DNA from: an uncultured Peptococcaceae bacterium
Lineage (GTDB): Bacteria > Bacillota > Peptococcia > Peptococcales > Peptococcaceae
DNA: 40,898 nt
Assembly (NCBI GenBank): GCA_937976375.1
Contig: CALJRU010000006.1
Span: forward strand, 1-40,898
Reading direction: 5' to 3'
The translations under genes and the position numbers were made by a program. Under the pieces are notes generated by a model. The model had not been told where the DNA came from. It did not search any database and saw nothing but the letters and a program-made list of their open reading frames with translations. Below, one piece after another: positions 1-6,814 of the stretch; positions within the stretch are counted from its first letter, which is position 1; every line of letters starts with the position of its first letter.

Positions 1-73
1 CTGCCTGAGAAAATCTTATAATATTTCACTGTCCTATTGACGGGATGCGCACCAAGCGGTGAGGCGTTGATCG

Positions 74-592
74 TTATTCAGCAATCATTTCTTCCGGCGT
101 TTCCAGGAAGTATTTCATGCCGATTTTTTTCAGTTCGCGCAGGCTGCGCAGCCCCGCGTGAGGCACATCACTGCCGGTCACACTGCGCACGAGGGCGCAG
201 AGTTCGTCGAGGATGCACGCGTAGGCATCGTCGCTTTGGGCGTGAACCATGGTATAAAAATTATAAGGAAAATCCGGACGCGGATTGCGTTTGTAACAAT
301 GGGTGACGGCAGGATGCGCGCTGACCGCTGCGCCAACGGCAGCAATCTGCGCCTCGGGAATGTCCCAGACGAGCATCACGTTGACCTTGTAGCCCACGTT
401 TTTATGGCGCAACGCGATGGAGATGCGCTTGAGGCAGCCTTTCTCCTGCAAACCACGGATGCCTTCCAAAAGTGCCGCTTCACTGATGCCGAGGTCCGCA
501 GCAATCACGCGATACGGTTCCGGTACCAGTGGCAGCTCCTGCTGCAGGGCGCGCACAATGGCCTTTTCCTGTTCACTGAGCGGTGCTGACAT
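74..592 (-). CDS. ahbB: Siroheme decarboxylase, AhbB-type subunit
   Basis: This 172-residue protein belongs to the AsnC/Lrp-like AhbA/AhbB/NirDLGH family. With AhbA it removes the acetate carboxyls at C12 and C18 of siroheme, giving didecarboxysiroheme in the cytoplasm. An N-terminal winged-helix-like part (about 8-60) is followed by a Lrp-type fold carrying the family signature HCYKR (98-102) and YNFYTMVH (110-117). The ATG at 592 follows AGGAAGGAGG at 5 nt. An upstream in-frame ATG at 622 lacks such a site. It overlaps the end of ahbA by 20 nt, so the two are probably translationally coupled. It is the last gene of the ahbC-D-A-B operon. The A versus B assignment rests on gene order and motif detail and is less certain than the family. 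Confidence 0.85.
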   Translation of the reverse strand: MSAPLSEQEKAIVRALQQELPLVPEPYRVIAADLGISEAALLEGIRGLQEKGCLKRISIALRHKNVGYKVNVMLVWDIPEAQIAAVGAAVSAHPAVTHCYKRNPRPDFPYNFYTMVHAQSDDAYACILDELCALVRSVTGSDVPHAGLRSLRELKKIGMKYFLETPEEMIAE

Positions 593-1070
593 GGCGGCCT
601 CCTTCCTGGGCGGCAACGTCAAAGGTGACGTCGATCTTGAAGCGCTGGCTCATTTCAAAACGCATCATGCGCTGCACGGCATCGCAGGCCTCGATGCGGT
701 CGAGAATCCAATCGCGGGTCGGACGGTTGATGGCAATGAGCGTGAACCAAATGCTGTAATCGTGGCTGCGCTCATAATTGTGGGTGATGCCAGGAAATTG
801 GTTGATGAAGGCCACAGCCTCGTCAAAAGCGCCTGGCTCAGGCTTGACCGCCACAAGCATAGAATCATAGCCCAGGCGGCGCGAATCAAAAAAGCCCGAC
901 ATGCGGCGGATGATGTTCTCCTCCTTCATACGTGCAATGCGCGCAATCACTTCGTCCTCGCTGACGCCGCCAATTTCTTCGGCCATGGCCTGGTAAGGGC
1001 GGCGCTCAATGGCAATGCCGCGCTGCAGAATCATGAGAATTTCGCGGTCGATACGGTCCATCTCAAACAT
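573..1070 (-). CDS. ahbA: Siroheme decarboxylase, AhbA-type subunit
   Basis: This 165-residue protein is a paralogue of the next gene and the likely partner subunit of the siroheme decarboxylase. A DNA-binding-like helix-turn-helix of AsnC type (about 5-58) is followed by the substrate-site signature HNYER (97-101) and YSIWFTL (105-111). In this family the helix-turn-helix is generally thought to be structural rather than regulatory. The ATG overlaps the last 8 nt of ahbD, with GAGAGGGG upstream. The overlap chain ahbD/ahbA/ahbB argues for one transcript with coupled translation. An internal ATG four codons in is also possible. Confidence 0.85.
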   Translation of the reverse strand: MFEMDRIDREILMILQRGIAIERRPYQAMAEEIGGVSEDEVIARIARMKEENIIRRMSGFFDSRRLGYDSMLVAVKPEPGAFDEAVAFINQFPGITHNYERSHDYSIWFTLIAINRPTRDWILDRIEACDAVQRMMRFEMSQRFKIDVTFDVAAQEGGRHVSTAQ

Positions 1071-2070
1071 CGCTGGTGGCCCCCTCTCGGTTCAGCACAC
1101 AAAGCGGATCGGCGCTCATATAGTCACCACGGTGGTAATAGGCCGCGCGGGCGCGGCAACCGCCGCAGGAAGTGCGATAACCGCAGGTGCCACAGCTGCC
1201 GCTGTAGTCGCTGGTGCGCAATTGCTGAAACATCGCACTTTCCTGCCAGATGCGGTCAAAAGACACCTCACGCACATTGCCAACAGGCACATCCAGATAA
1301 GCGCATGGCTGCACATCGCCGCGCGGCGAAATGATGCAATAGGTGATGCCCGCCAGGCAGCCTTTGGAAAAGCGCTGCTTATGGCCAACCTGATCGGCCA
1401 CACGGATGAATTGCGGCGCGCAGGTTGGCTTCACTTCAATCGGCACGGTCTTGGCCTTGCTCATGATGCGTGTCAGCACGTTTTCATAGGCGCGGCGCTC
1501 CAGGGCTTGATCTTCGATGTCTTCGCCGCGGCCTGTCGGCACGAGAAAGAAAATGTGGTGGCCGCGGGCGCCAATCTCGGCAGCAAAATCGGTGATGTGG
1601 GTCACTTCCGCCTCGTTCCAGTCCATGACGGTGGTGTGAATCTGGAACGGCAGCCCCGCCGCACGGCAGTGGATCATGCCATTGAACGCATCCTGCCAGG
1701 CGCCGCGCTGCCCGCGCAAACGGTCGTGGGCTTCAGCGCTGAGGCTGTCCAGGCTGATACCCGCCGCCATAAGGCCGCAAGCTTTGAGACGTTCCACCAC
1801 TTCCAGGGTCAGCAGGGTGCCATTGGTGCCGAGCACTGGCCGCAGCCCCACTTCACGGGCGTGGCTGATGAGATCAAAGATGTCCTCGCGCAGGAGCGGT
1901 TCACCGCCGGAAAAAATCATAATCTGAAAGCCAGCACGGGCGATGTCGTCAATGAGCTTCATGCCTTCAGCAGTGCTCAGCTCGCCGGCGGCTTCTTGGC
2001 CGGAACCGCGGTAGCAGTGGGCACAGTACAGGTTGCAGGCATTGGTGGTGTTCCAACTGACAATTTTCAT
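1063..2070 (-). CDS. ahbD: Radical SAM heme synthase (AhbD / NirJ2 type)
   Basis: This 335-residue radical SAM enzyme has CNLYCAHC (C12, C16, C19) for the SAM-binding 4Fe-4S cluster, FSGGEPL for SAM, and a cysteine-rich SPASM-like C-terminus (CGTCGYRTSCGGC). The pattern SWNTTNxCN at the start, IHTTVMDWN and FFLVPTGRG match the Bacillota group often called NirJ2. AhbD oxidatively decarboxylates two propionates of iron-coproporphyrin III to make heme b, the last step of the siroheme route. The start at 2070 has GGAGGTG 5 nt upstream, and its ATG overlaps the ahbC stop (ATGA). The annotation heme d1 biosynthesis protein is the older name. No nirS or other d1 gene is nearby, so heme b synthesis is the better inference. 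Confidence 0.85.
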   Translation of the reverse strand: MKIVSWNTTNACNLYCAHCYRGSGQEAAGELSTAEGMKLIDDIARAGFQIMIFSGGEPLLREDIFDLISHAREVGLRPVLGTNGTLLTLEVVERLKACGLMAAGISLDSLSAEAHDRLRGQRGAWQDAFNGMIHCRAAGLPFQIHTTVMDWNEAEVTHITDFAAEIGARGHHIFFLVPTGRGEDIEDQALERRAYENVLTRIMSKAKTVPIEVKPTCAPQFIRVADQVGHKQRFSKGCLAGITYCIISPRGDVQPCAYLDVPVGNVREVSFDRIWQESAMFQQLRTSDYSGSCGTCGYRTSCGGCRARAAYYHRGDYMSADPLCVLNREGATSDV

Positions 2071-3260
2071 AGCTGCACCTCCGGCGCCGGCATGGCGCAC
2101 TCATCGTCCGTCAGATAGCAGGCTGGATCAAAGCCCCAGAAATCCCCTGTCACCGCTTCGCCGCGGGCGCGGAAATTGCCGTTGCAGATAGAAAGCCAGC
2201 TGCAGGCACGACAGCGTGCATCCAACAGCGGCTTGCGATCCTTGAGCCCGGCCAAAAGCGGCAGGCTGGTATCGCTCCAAATCTCGCCAAAGGCGCGTTC
2301 GCGCACGTTCCCCAAGGTGTGATGCTGGGTGAATTGATCGGGATGCACGTTGCCTTCGTTGTCGACGTTGGCAAAGGCCATGCCGGAACGGTTGCCGCCG
2401 CTCATTGACAGCAGGCGATAGATGGCCGCGGCGCGTTCCGGGTCTTTGTCACGATACTTGAGGTAAAGATACGGCCCATCGGCGTGGTTGTCGACGAGGA
2501 GTACCTCTTTTTTCAAGCCGCGACGGTCAAAATCCAGCACGCGATCGACAATCACATCCACCACGGCGCGGGTTTCTTCGGCGCTCAGGTCTTCAGCACG
2601 AATGGCGGCACCGCGGCCGGAGTAGACCAAATGATAGAAGCAAATGCGGTCGATGTCCTCCTGCTCAAGCAAATCGAGCACCGCCGGCACCGACGCCATG
2701 TTGCTGCGATTGATCGTGAACCGCAGCCCCACACGCTGGCCCACCGCACGGCAGTTGCGAATGCCTTCGAGAGCACGTGCATAGGCGCCTTCCACACCGC
2801 GGAAAGCATCGTTGACGGCAGGATCGCCGTCGATGGAGATGCCCACATAGCCGATGCCGTGGTCCTTGATGGTGCGTGCCATTTCCGGTGTGATCAAAGT
2901 GCCATTGGTCGACAGCGTGGCACGAATGCCTTTTTCCCGCGCATAGGCTGTTAAGGTGAACAGATCCTCGCGCATCAGCGGTTCGCCGCCAGTAAACAGA
3001 ATCACAGGCACACGAAAAGCCGCCAGCGCGTCAATAAAAGCCAGCGCTTCAGCGGTGGTCAGTTCACCAGCGTAGCGCTTGCCTTCAGAATTGGCGTAAC
3101 AATGGCGGCATTTCAAATTGCAGGTGCGGGTGCAGTTCCAGCTCACGACGGGACCGCGCCCTACAGCGACCCCATTTGGGGCATGGCAACTTTCCGGCGT
3201 ATAACGCAGATCATCCCCATAATAGGCGTCGCCGGTCAATAATTTTGTTAGACTAAGCAT
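2067..3260 (-). CDS. ahbC: Radical SAM didecarboxysiroheme deacetylase (AhbC / NirJ1 type)
   Basis: This 397-residue radical SAM protein is the first gene of the heme operon. It shows CNLKCRHC (C47, C51, C54), FTGGEPL, LSTNGTLIT and GISIDG, a middle FYHLVYSGRG, and a C-terminal cysteine group CRACSWLSICNGNFR. The N-terminus MLSLTKLL fits the group called NirJ1. AhbC removes the acetate side chains of 12,18-didecarboxysiroheme to give iron-coproporphyrin III. The reading frame stays open to 3464, but residues before 3260 do not resemble the family. The ATG at 3260 carries AAGGGAAATT, so the upstream part is taken as untranslated leader. Its promoter lies at 3436-3464. Confidence 0.88.
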   Translation of the reverse strand: MLSLTKLLTGDAYYGDDLRYTPESCHAPNGVAVGRGPVVSWNCTRTCNLKCRHCYANSEGKRYAGELTTAEALAFIDALAAFRVPVILFTGGEPLMREDLFTLTAYAREKGIRATLSTNGTLITPEMARTIKDHGIGYVGISIDGDPAVNDAFRGVEGAYARALEGIRNCRAVGQRVGLRFTINRSNMASVPAVLDLLEQEDIDRICFYHLVYSGRGAAIRAEDLSAEETRAVVDVIVDRVLDFDRRGLKKEVLLVDNHADGPYLYLKYRDKDPERAAAIYRLLSMSGGNRSGMAFANVDNEGNVHPDQFTQHHTLGNVRERAFGEIWSDTSLPLLAGLKDRKPLLDARCRACSWLSICNGNFRARGEAVTGDFWGFDPACYLTDDECAMPAPEVQL

Positions 3261-3429
3261 AATTTCCCTTTCATATCCAATCTCTTGACAATCAATACCT
3301 TCCAAACTCATGCGCCCTGTGCCTGCTGTTCTCCATGCAGCAGTGCCGATCGCCAAACGCTGAACGCCCTCGGCAGTACGGCAGACAGGGCTGCTCGTAA
3401 TGAACATTTCTATTTCACGTTCATTTTGC
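3261..3429 (-). ncRNA. Candidate structured 5' leader of the ahb operon
   Basis: About 170 nt separate the predicted transcription start from the ahbC ATG. Read on the minus strand it can fold into a hairpin near the 5' end (3399-3405 with 3419-3425, 7 bp) and then a three-way junction. P1 pairs 3314-3323 with 3380-3391 (10 bp, one 2-nt bulge). P2 pairs 3344-3349 with 3370-3375 (6 bp). P3 pairs 3323-3328 with 3338-3343 (6 bp). P2 and P3 abut and could stack. This is seen directly. That it senses a ligand is inference. I do not recognise a known riboswitch class. Confidence 0.4.
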
Positions 3430-3435
3430 GTTCTC

Positions 3436-3464
3436 AGTATACGAAAAAAAGCAGGCGCGGTCAA
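3436..3464 (-). promoter_or_regulatory. Promoter of the ahb operon, inside a terminator
   Basis: On the minus strand TTGACC and TATACT are separated by exactly 17 nt. The -35 lies in the 3' arm of the hairpin at 3451-3485, and the spacer contains that terminator's T-run. It is the best sigma-A-type promoter upstream of ahbC. A sister copy lies at 4156-4184. Confidence 0.75.
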
Positions 3465-3485
3465 CCATTGATTGACTGCGCCTGC
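3444..3485 (-). terminator. Terminator after the DUF3783 gene
   Basis: The stem GCAGGCGC/GCGCCTGC plus GTCAA/TTGAC has one mismatch and a 7-nt loop. On the minus strand it is followed by seven T. It stands about 50 nt past the stop of the gene at 3536-4120. Confidence 0.85.
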
Positions 3486-3535
3486 AAATAATATTTAATG
3501 TTGTGTGCCGACTATCGCGTGCCGCTGGCCGGCCT

Positions 3536-4120
3536 TTAGGCCAGCAGTGCCTTCATGGCATTCTGCAGATTGACGATATGTTTGTCGATGTCCTTTGGAT
3601 CGATCTGATCAAACTGGCTGTCGGTATCACTGACCACCGCATCCAGAAAATCGTTGGCGTTGGCAATGGCGATTTTCAGCGTGCTCCAGCGGTCTTGATC
3701 GTAGCGTTCTTCTTTAAGTGCAGAGCAGCCATCGATCATCTGCTGCAGGAAGCCCAGCTTGGCCAAAAACTGCTGATAATCACGGTGACCGATGAGTACA
3801 TCCCCCAGGGTGAGGCCCATCATGCTGTCATCAGCCAGCACCTGATAGCCAAAGACGATGCCATTGTCGACAAGCTTGTCGAGGAACTTGGCAGCAGCGT
3901 CGTGTTCAATGTCGGCAGCATTGAAGATGATGCCAGGATCTTCCGGCAGGTCTTCTGCTGGATGCGCCTTGGCGTCTGCAACACCTGCAAAAAGATCGCC
4001 CAACGTCTGACCAGCAGCGTCTTTGCCGACATAACGATGTTCCAGCCCTTCTTCAGCGAGGATTTCGCTCAAACGTTTGGCGCGGCTGTCTTCTTCTGGA
4101 ATTTGATACAAAATTATCAT
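3536..4120 (-). CDS. DUF3783-type protein of unknown function
   Basis: This 194-residue, acidic, probably cytosolic protein begins MIILYQI. It carries two stretches of the LGDLFxG / LGDVLIG kind (about 40-110) that resemble the DUF3783 family of Clostridia. The C-terminal 50 residues (SSTLK-like helix, ending NAMKALLA) look helical and FIVAR-like. No catalytic motif was seen. The ATG at 4120 has AAAGGGG 9 nt upstream. An in-frame ATG at 4144 would lie at the predicted transcription start and is rejected. It is monocistronic: it has its own promoter (4156-4184) and terminator (3444-3485). I infer no function. Confidence 0.8.
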   Translation of the reverse strand: MIILYQIPEEDSRAKRLSEILAEEGLEHRYVGKDAAGQTLGDLFAGVADAKAHPAEDLPEDPGIIFNAADIEHDAAAKFLDKLVDNGIVFGYQVLADDSMMGLTLGDVLIGHRDYQQFLAKLGFLQQMIDGCSALKEERYDQDRWSTLKIAIANANDFLDAVVSDTDSQFDQIDPKDIDKHIVNLQNAMKALLA

Positions 4121-4155
4121 AAATGGTATCCCCTTTACGTTCATTTTACTTCTTC

Positions 4156-4184
4156 AGTGTACGAAAAAAAGCAGGCGCGGTCAA
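4156..4184 (-). promoter_or_regulatory. Promoter of the DUF3783 gene, inside a terminator
   Basis: TTGACC and TACACT are separated by 17 nt on the minus strand, in the same overlapping arrangement with a terminator hairpin as at 3436-3464. The predicted start, near 4149, is about 30 nt upstream of the ATG. Confidence 0.7.
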
Positions 4185-4205
4185 CCATTGTTTGACTGCG
4201 CCTGC
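4164..4205 (-). terminator. Terminator after htrA
   Basis: This is nearly the same hairpin as at 3451-3485 (only one loop base differs), at 4171-4205, followed by seven T on the minus strand, just past the htrA stop. Confidence 0.85.
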
Positions 4206-4217
4206 AAAAAGACGTTG

Positions 4218-5732
4218 TTAGCTTTGTTCGCCGAGGGTAACTTTCACCTCGCTGCTCTGTCCGCTGCGGTCCACCGTCAGTGTAACACTGTCACCAGGCT
4301 GTTTGCTGCCCAGGTATTTTGAGAGATCTTCAAAGCTGGAGACTGTGGTGCCATCCACGCCGGTGATGACATCGCCCATGCGGATGCCTGCGGTATAGGC
4401 TGGACCACCTTCGGTGACGCCGGCGACAAGGATGCCGCTGGTCTGATCAATGCCGACCTGATGGGCCAGGTCTTCGTCAAGGCTGTAGCCGGTGATGCCG
4501 ACCCAGGCTTTCTTTGTGGAGGTGTTGGTGTTGCTGCCGTCCTTGACGCTGTTGACGAAATCAAGCACGGTGTTGCTTGGGATGGCAAAGCCCATGCCTT
4601 CAACATCATACATGCTGTTGGAAGACACCTTCAAAGAGTTGATGCCGATGAGCTGAGCCTGGCCGTTGAGCAGGGCACCGCCGCTGTTGCCGTTGTTGAT
4701 GGCGGCGTTGGTCTGGATGTAGCCAATGTTGCCGCTTTCGCTGGAAATCTGACGGTCAATGCCGCTGACGATCCCATCGGTGACGGTGTTGGCAAATTCG
4801 CTGCCGAGAGGGTTCCCGATAGCGACAGCTAAGTCACCAACCTGTACCTGATCGCTGTCAGCGAAGCTCAGATAAGGCAGGTTCGAGCCATCGATCTTGA
4901 GCACAGCCAGGTCAAGGCTGGAATCGGCGCCAAGCACCTCGGCATCATACTGGGTGCCGTCTTCGGTGGTGACAACGACACTGTCAGCCCCTTCAATAAC
5001 GTGATAGTTTGTAACGATCATGCCATCTTCACTGATGATGACACCAGAACCATAGCCCTGTGCAGTGTCTTCACCACTGCTTTGCTGCTGATTCTGTGCA
5101 AAGCCAAAGATGTTGGTGGACTGGCTGGAAGTCATATTATAAACGCTGACGACGGCTGGCATGGCTTCAGCTGCAATGCTGGAAACCGTCATGTTGCCAT
5201 CGGAGTCATAGGTAATTTTATCGGTATTGTGCGGCGTCGATACAGCCTGAATGGTGCCGCCGGAGCTTGTCTTTGCACCCACAAAGCCACCGGCTGCCCC
5301 GCCAATGATGGCCCCAATGATGAGCGCAGCGATCACTTTCACCATGCCACTGTTCTTCACGCGACGTGTCTTACCGCCAGGTTTCTTATCTCCTTGATGG
5401 GGAATCGGCTGTACCAGTCCCACCTGTTCCGCTTCAACGTGCTCAGCTTCGCCGTCTGCGGATGCGGTCGCTGACTGTGCAGCATCCGTTGCTGTTGATG
5501 ATGCAGCGTCTGACTGTGCAGCGCCGGCCTCTGGGGCTGCCTGTGCGGATGTCTGCTGCGCAGCTTCATCAGCACGCACATAGGTGCTGCCTTCGTAGGC
5601 ATCACCGACAGGCTGTGCCAAACGGGTGGCATCACCAGCTTGTGCCGCATCTGCGCGTACATAACTGGATGCAGACCGTTCTTGTTCTTCTCCCTGGGAA
5701 GCATTATTGGTTGGTTTTTGATCGTTTTCCAT
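4218..5732 (-). CDS. htrA: HtrA/DegP-family serine protease, membrane anchored
   Basis: This 504-residue S1C protease acts in envelope protein quality control. It has a long cytoplasmic N-terminal tail rich in Ala, Gln and Glu (1-128) holding two YVRAD repeats, then one membrane segment (about 131-153). The trypsin-like domain has catalytic H244 (NYHVIEG), D274 (SLDLAVL) and S350 (GNSGG), and one C-terminal PDZ domain follows (about 410-500). All three catalytic residues are present. AAGGAG stands 10 nt before the ATG. The gene follows walJ by 41 nt in the same direction, the order found downstream of walRK in many Bacillota (walJ-htrC). Here the rest of the wal locus is absent. Confidence 0.93.
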   Translation of the reverse strand: MENDQKPTNNASQGEEQERSASSYVRADAAQAGDATRLAQPVGDAYEGSTYVRADEAAQQTSAQAAPEAGAAQSDAASSTATDAAQSATASADGEAEHVEAEQVGLVQPIPHQGDKKPGGKTRRVKNSGMVKVIAALIIGAIIGGAAGGFVGAKTSSGGTIQAVSTPHNTDKITYDSDGNMTVSSIAAEAMPAVVSVYNMTSSQSTNIFGFAQNQQQSSGEDTAQGYGSGVIISEDGMIVTNYHVIEGADSVVVTTEDGTQYDAEVLGADSSLDLAVLKIDGSNLPYLSFADSDQVQVGDLAVAIGNPLGSEFANTVTDGIVSGIDRQISSESGNIGYIQTNAAINNGNSGGALLNGQAQLIGINSLKVSSNSMYDVEGMGFAIPSNTVLDFVNSVKDGSNTNTSTKKAWVGITGYSLDEDLAHQVGIDQTSGILVAGVTEGGPAYTAGIRMGDVITGVDGTTVSSFEDLSKYLGSKQPGDSVTLTVDRSGQSSEVKVTLGEQS

Positions 5733-5773
5733 ATTAAAACAGCTCCTTCGCTAGTATATGAACGTGGTTTATC

Positions 5774-6559
5774 TTAAAGAGAGAGCGCCAGCGGCAGCTT
5801 TTGCTGCGCCACCCAAAGCCTGAAATGGGCTGCCCGCGGAGGGGTGGCATGCAGCTGGTCGTAAACGGTGTGGAAGGCACGCTGTGGCAGATTGTTTTTT
5901 TCACTCAAATGCGCCAGCACCACATGTTGGGTGCGGCCGCCAATGAGATCACTCAGCGCCTGCGCGCAGGTGTCGTTGGAGAGATGGCCGTGATCCGATG
6001 CGATGCGCCGTTTCAGCATCGCTGGATAAGGACCGGTGCGCAACATCTCACGATCATGGTTGGCCTCCAATAGCAGCACGTCGCTGTCGTTCAGCGCCTC
6101 CAGATTATCCTCTGAGAGGCAGCCGGCGTCGGTCAGCATGCCGATCTTTTTTTCACGCCAGTGAATTTGATAGCTTACAGGGTCTGCCGCATCGTGACTG
6201 ACACGTGTCCAGCCGATGTCAAAATCGGCCAGCGCCATGCCATCGCCTTCCAGCGGATGAAACAGGCTCCTGTCCACCTTGCCGATGACACGTTCTTCGA
6301 GCGCTTCGAGCGTGCCGGCAGTGCCATAAACAGGCAGGTGATAGCGGCGCAAAAGCGGCCCAAGCCCCGCCACATGGTCGCGGTGTTCATGGGTGATAAA
6401 GATGCCTCGCAGCGCCTCCATGCCGCCAATCTCTTGCTCGTTGACGCCAGCCACCAGCCGCTTCAGGCTGATGCCGCAGTCAATGAGAAAGGCGCCTTCG
6501 TCGCTGGCGAGCACATAACAGTTTCCTTTGCTGCCACTTGCTAAACTCACAAATTGCAC
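5774..6559 (-). CDS. walJ: Metallo-beta-lactamase-fold protein WalJ/YycJ
   Basis: This 261-residue cytosolic metal hydrolase has the motif HEHRDH (57-62), an early GSKGNCY, and later DSDVLLLEANHD and HGHLSN, as in YycJ/WalJ. That family is linked to cell division and DNA repair and belongs to the exonuclease-like branch of the fold. The start is GTG at 6559, with AAGGAGG 7 nt upstream and the family-typical MxFxSLASGSKGN. It is the first gene of a two-gene unit with htrA. The divergent helicase gene replaces the usual walRKHI genes upstream. The molecular substrate cannot be read from the sequence. Confidence 0.9.
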   Translation of the reverse strand: MQFVSLASGSKGNCYVLASDEGAFLIDCGISLKRLVAGVNEQEIGGMEALRGIFITHEHRDHVAGLGPLLRRYHLPVYGTAGTLEALEERVIGKVDRSLFHPLEGDGMALADFDIGWTRVSHDAADPVSYQIHWREKKIGMLTDAGCLSEDNLEALNDSDVLLLEANHDREMLRTGPYPAMLKRRIASDHGHLSNDTCAQALSDLIGGRTQHVVLAHLSEKNNLPQRAFHTVYDQLHATPPRAAHFRLWVAQQKLPLALSL

Positions 6560-6770
6560 CGTTGTTCCTCCTTCAATTCGTTCATATTATACGTCGTTAT
6601 CGATCAAAAGTGATGTGGGTCCAGTTACGGTTTATCGAGAAAGTATTAAGATTTTACCACACACAACAAAATATTATACCTGTTTATCGACACCTTCACA
6701 AGCGCCAGCCACCACCAGTCCCACACAATGAAAAAAAATTTTTTTCAACCGCTGAGTCTGCGTGCGTTTG

Positions 6771-6779
6771 TGATATAAT
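6771..6779 (+). promoter_or_regulatory. Extended -10 promoter of the helicase gene
   Basis: TGATATAAT (a TGN extended -10 with a perfect TATAAT) lies 36 nt before the ATG. No good -35 is visible, which fits the extended -10 class. Confidence 0.55.
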
Positions 6780-6814
6780 AAAAGAATGCACAAAAAAGGA
6801 GGCCATTCATAGTC

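Noticed and set aside
3261..3464. N-terminal extension of AhbC up to 3464
   Set aside because: The frame is open, but the residues do not resemble the family, the start at 3260 matches the family N-terminus, and the promoter lies inside the extension.
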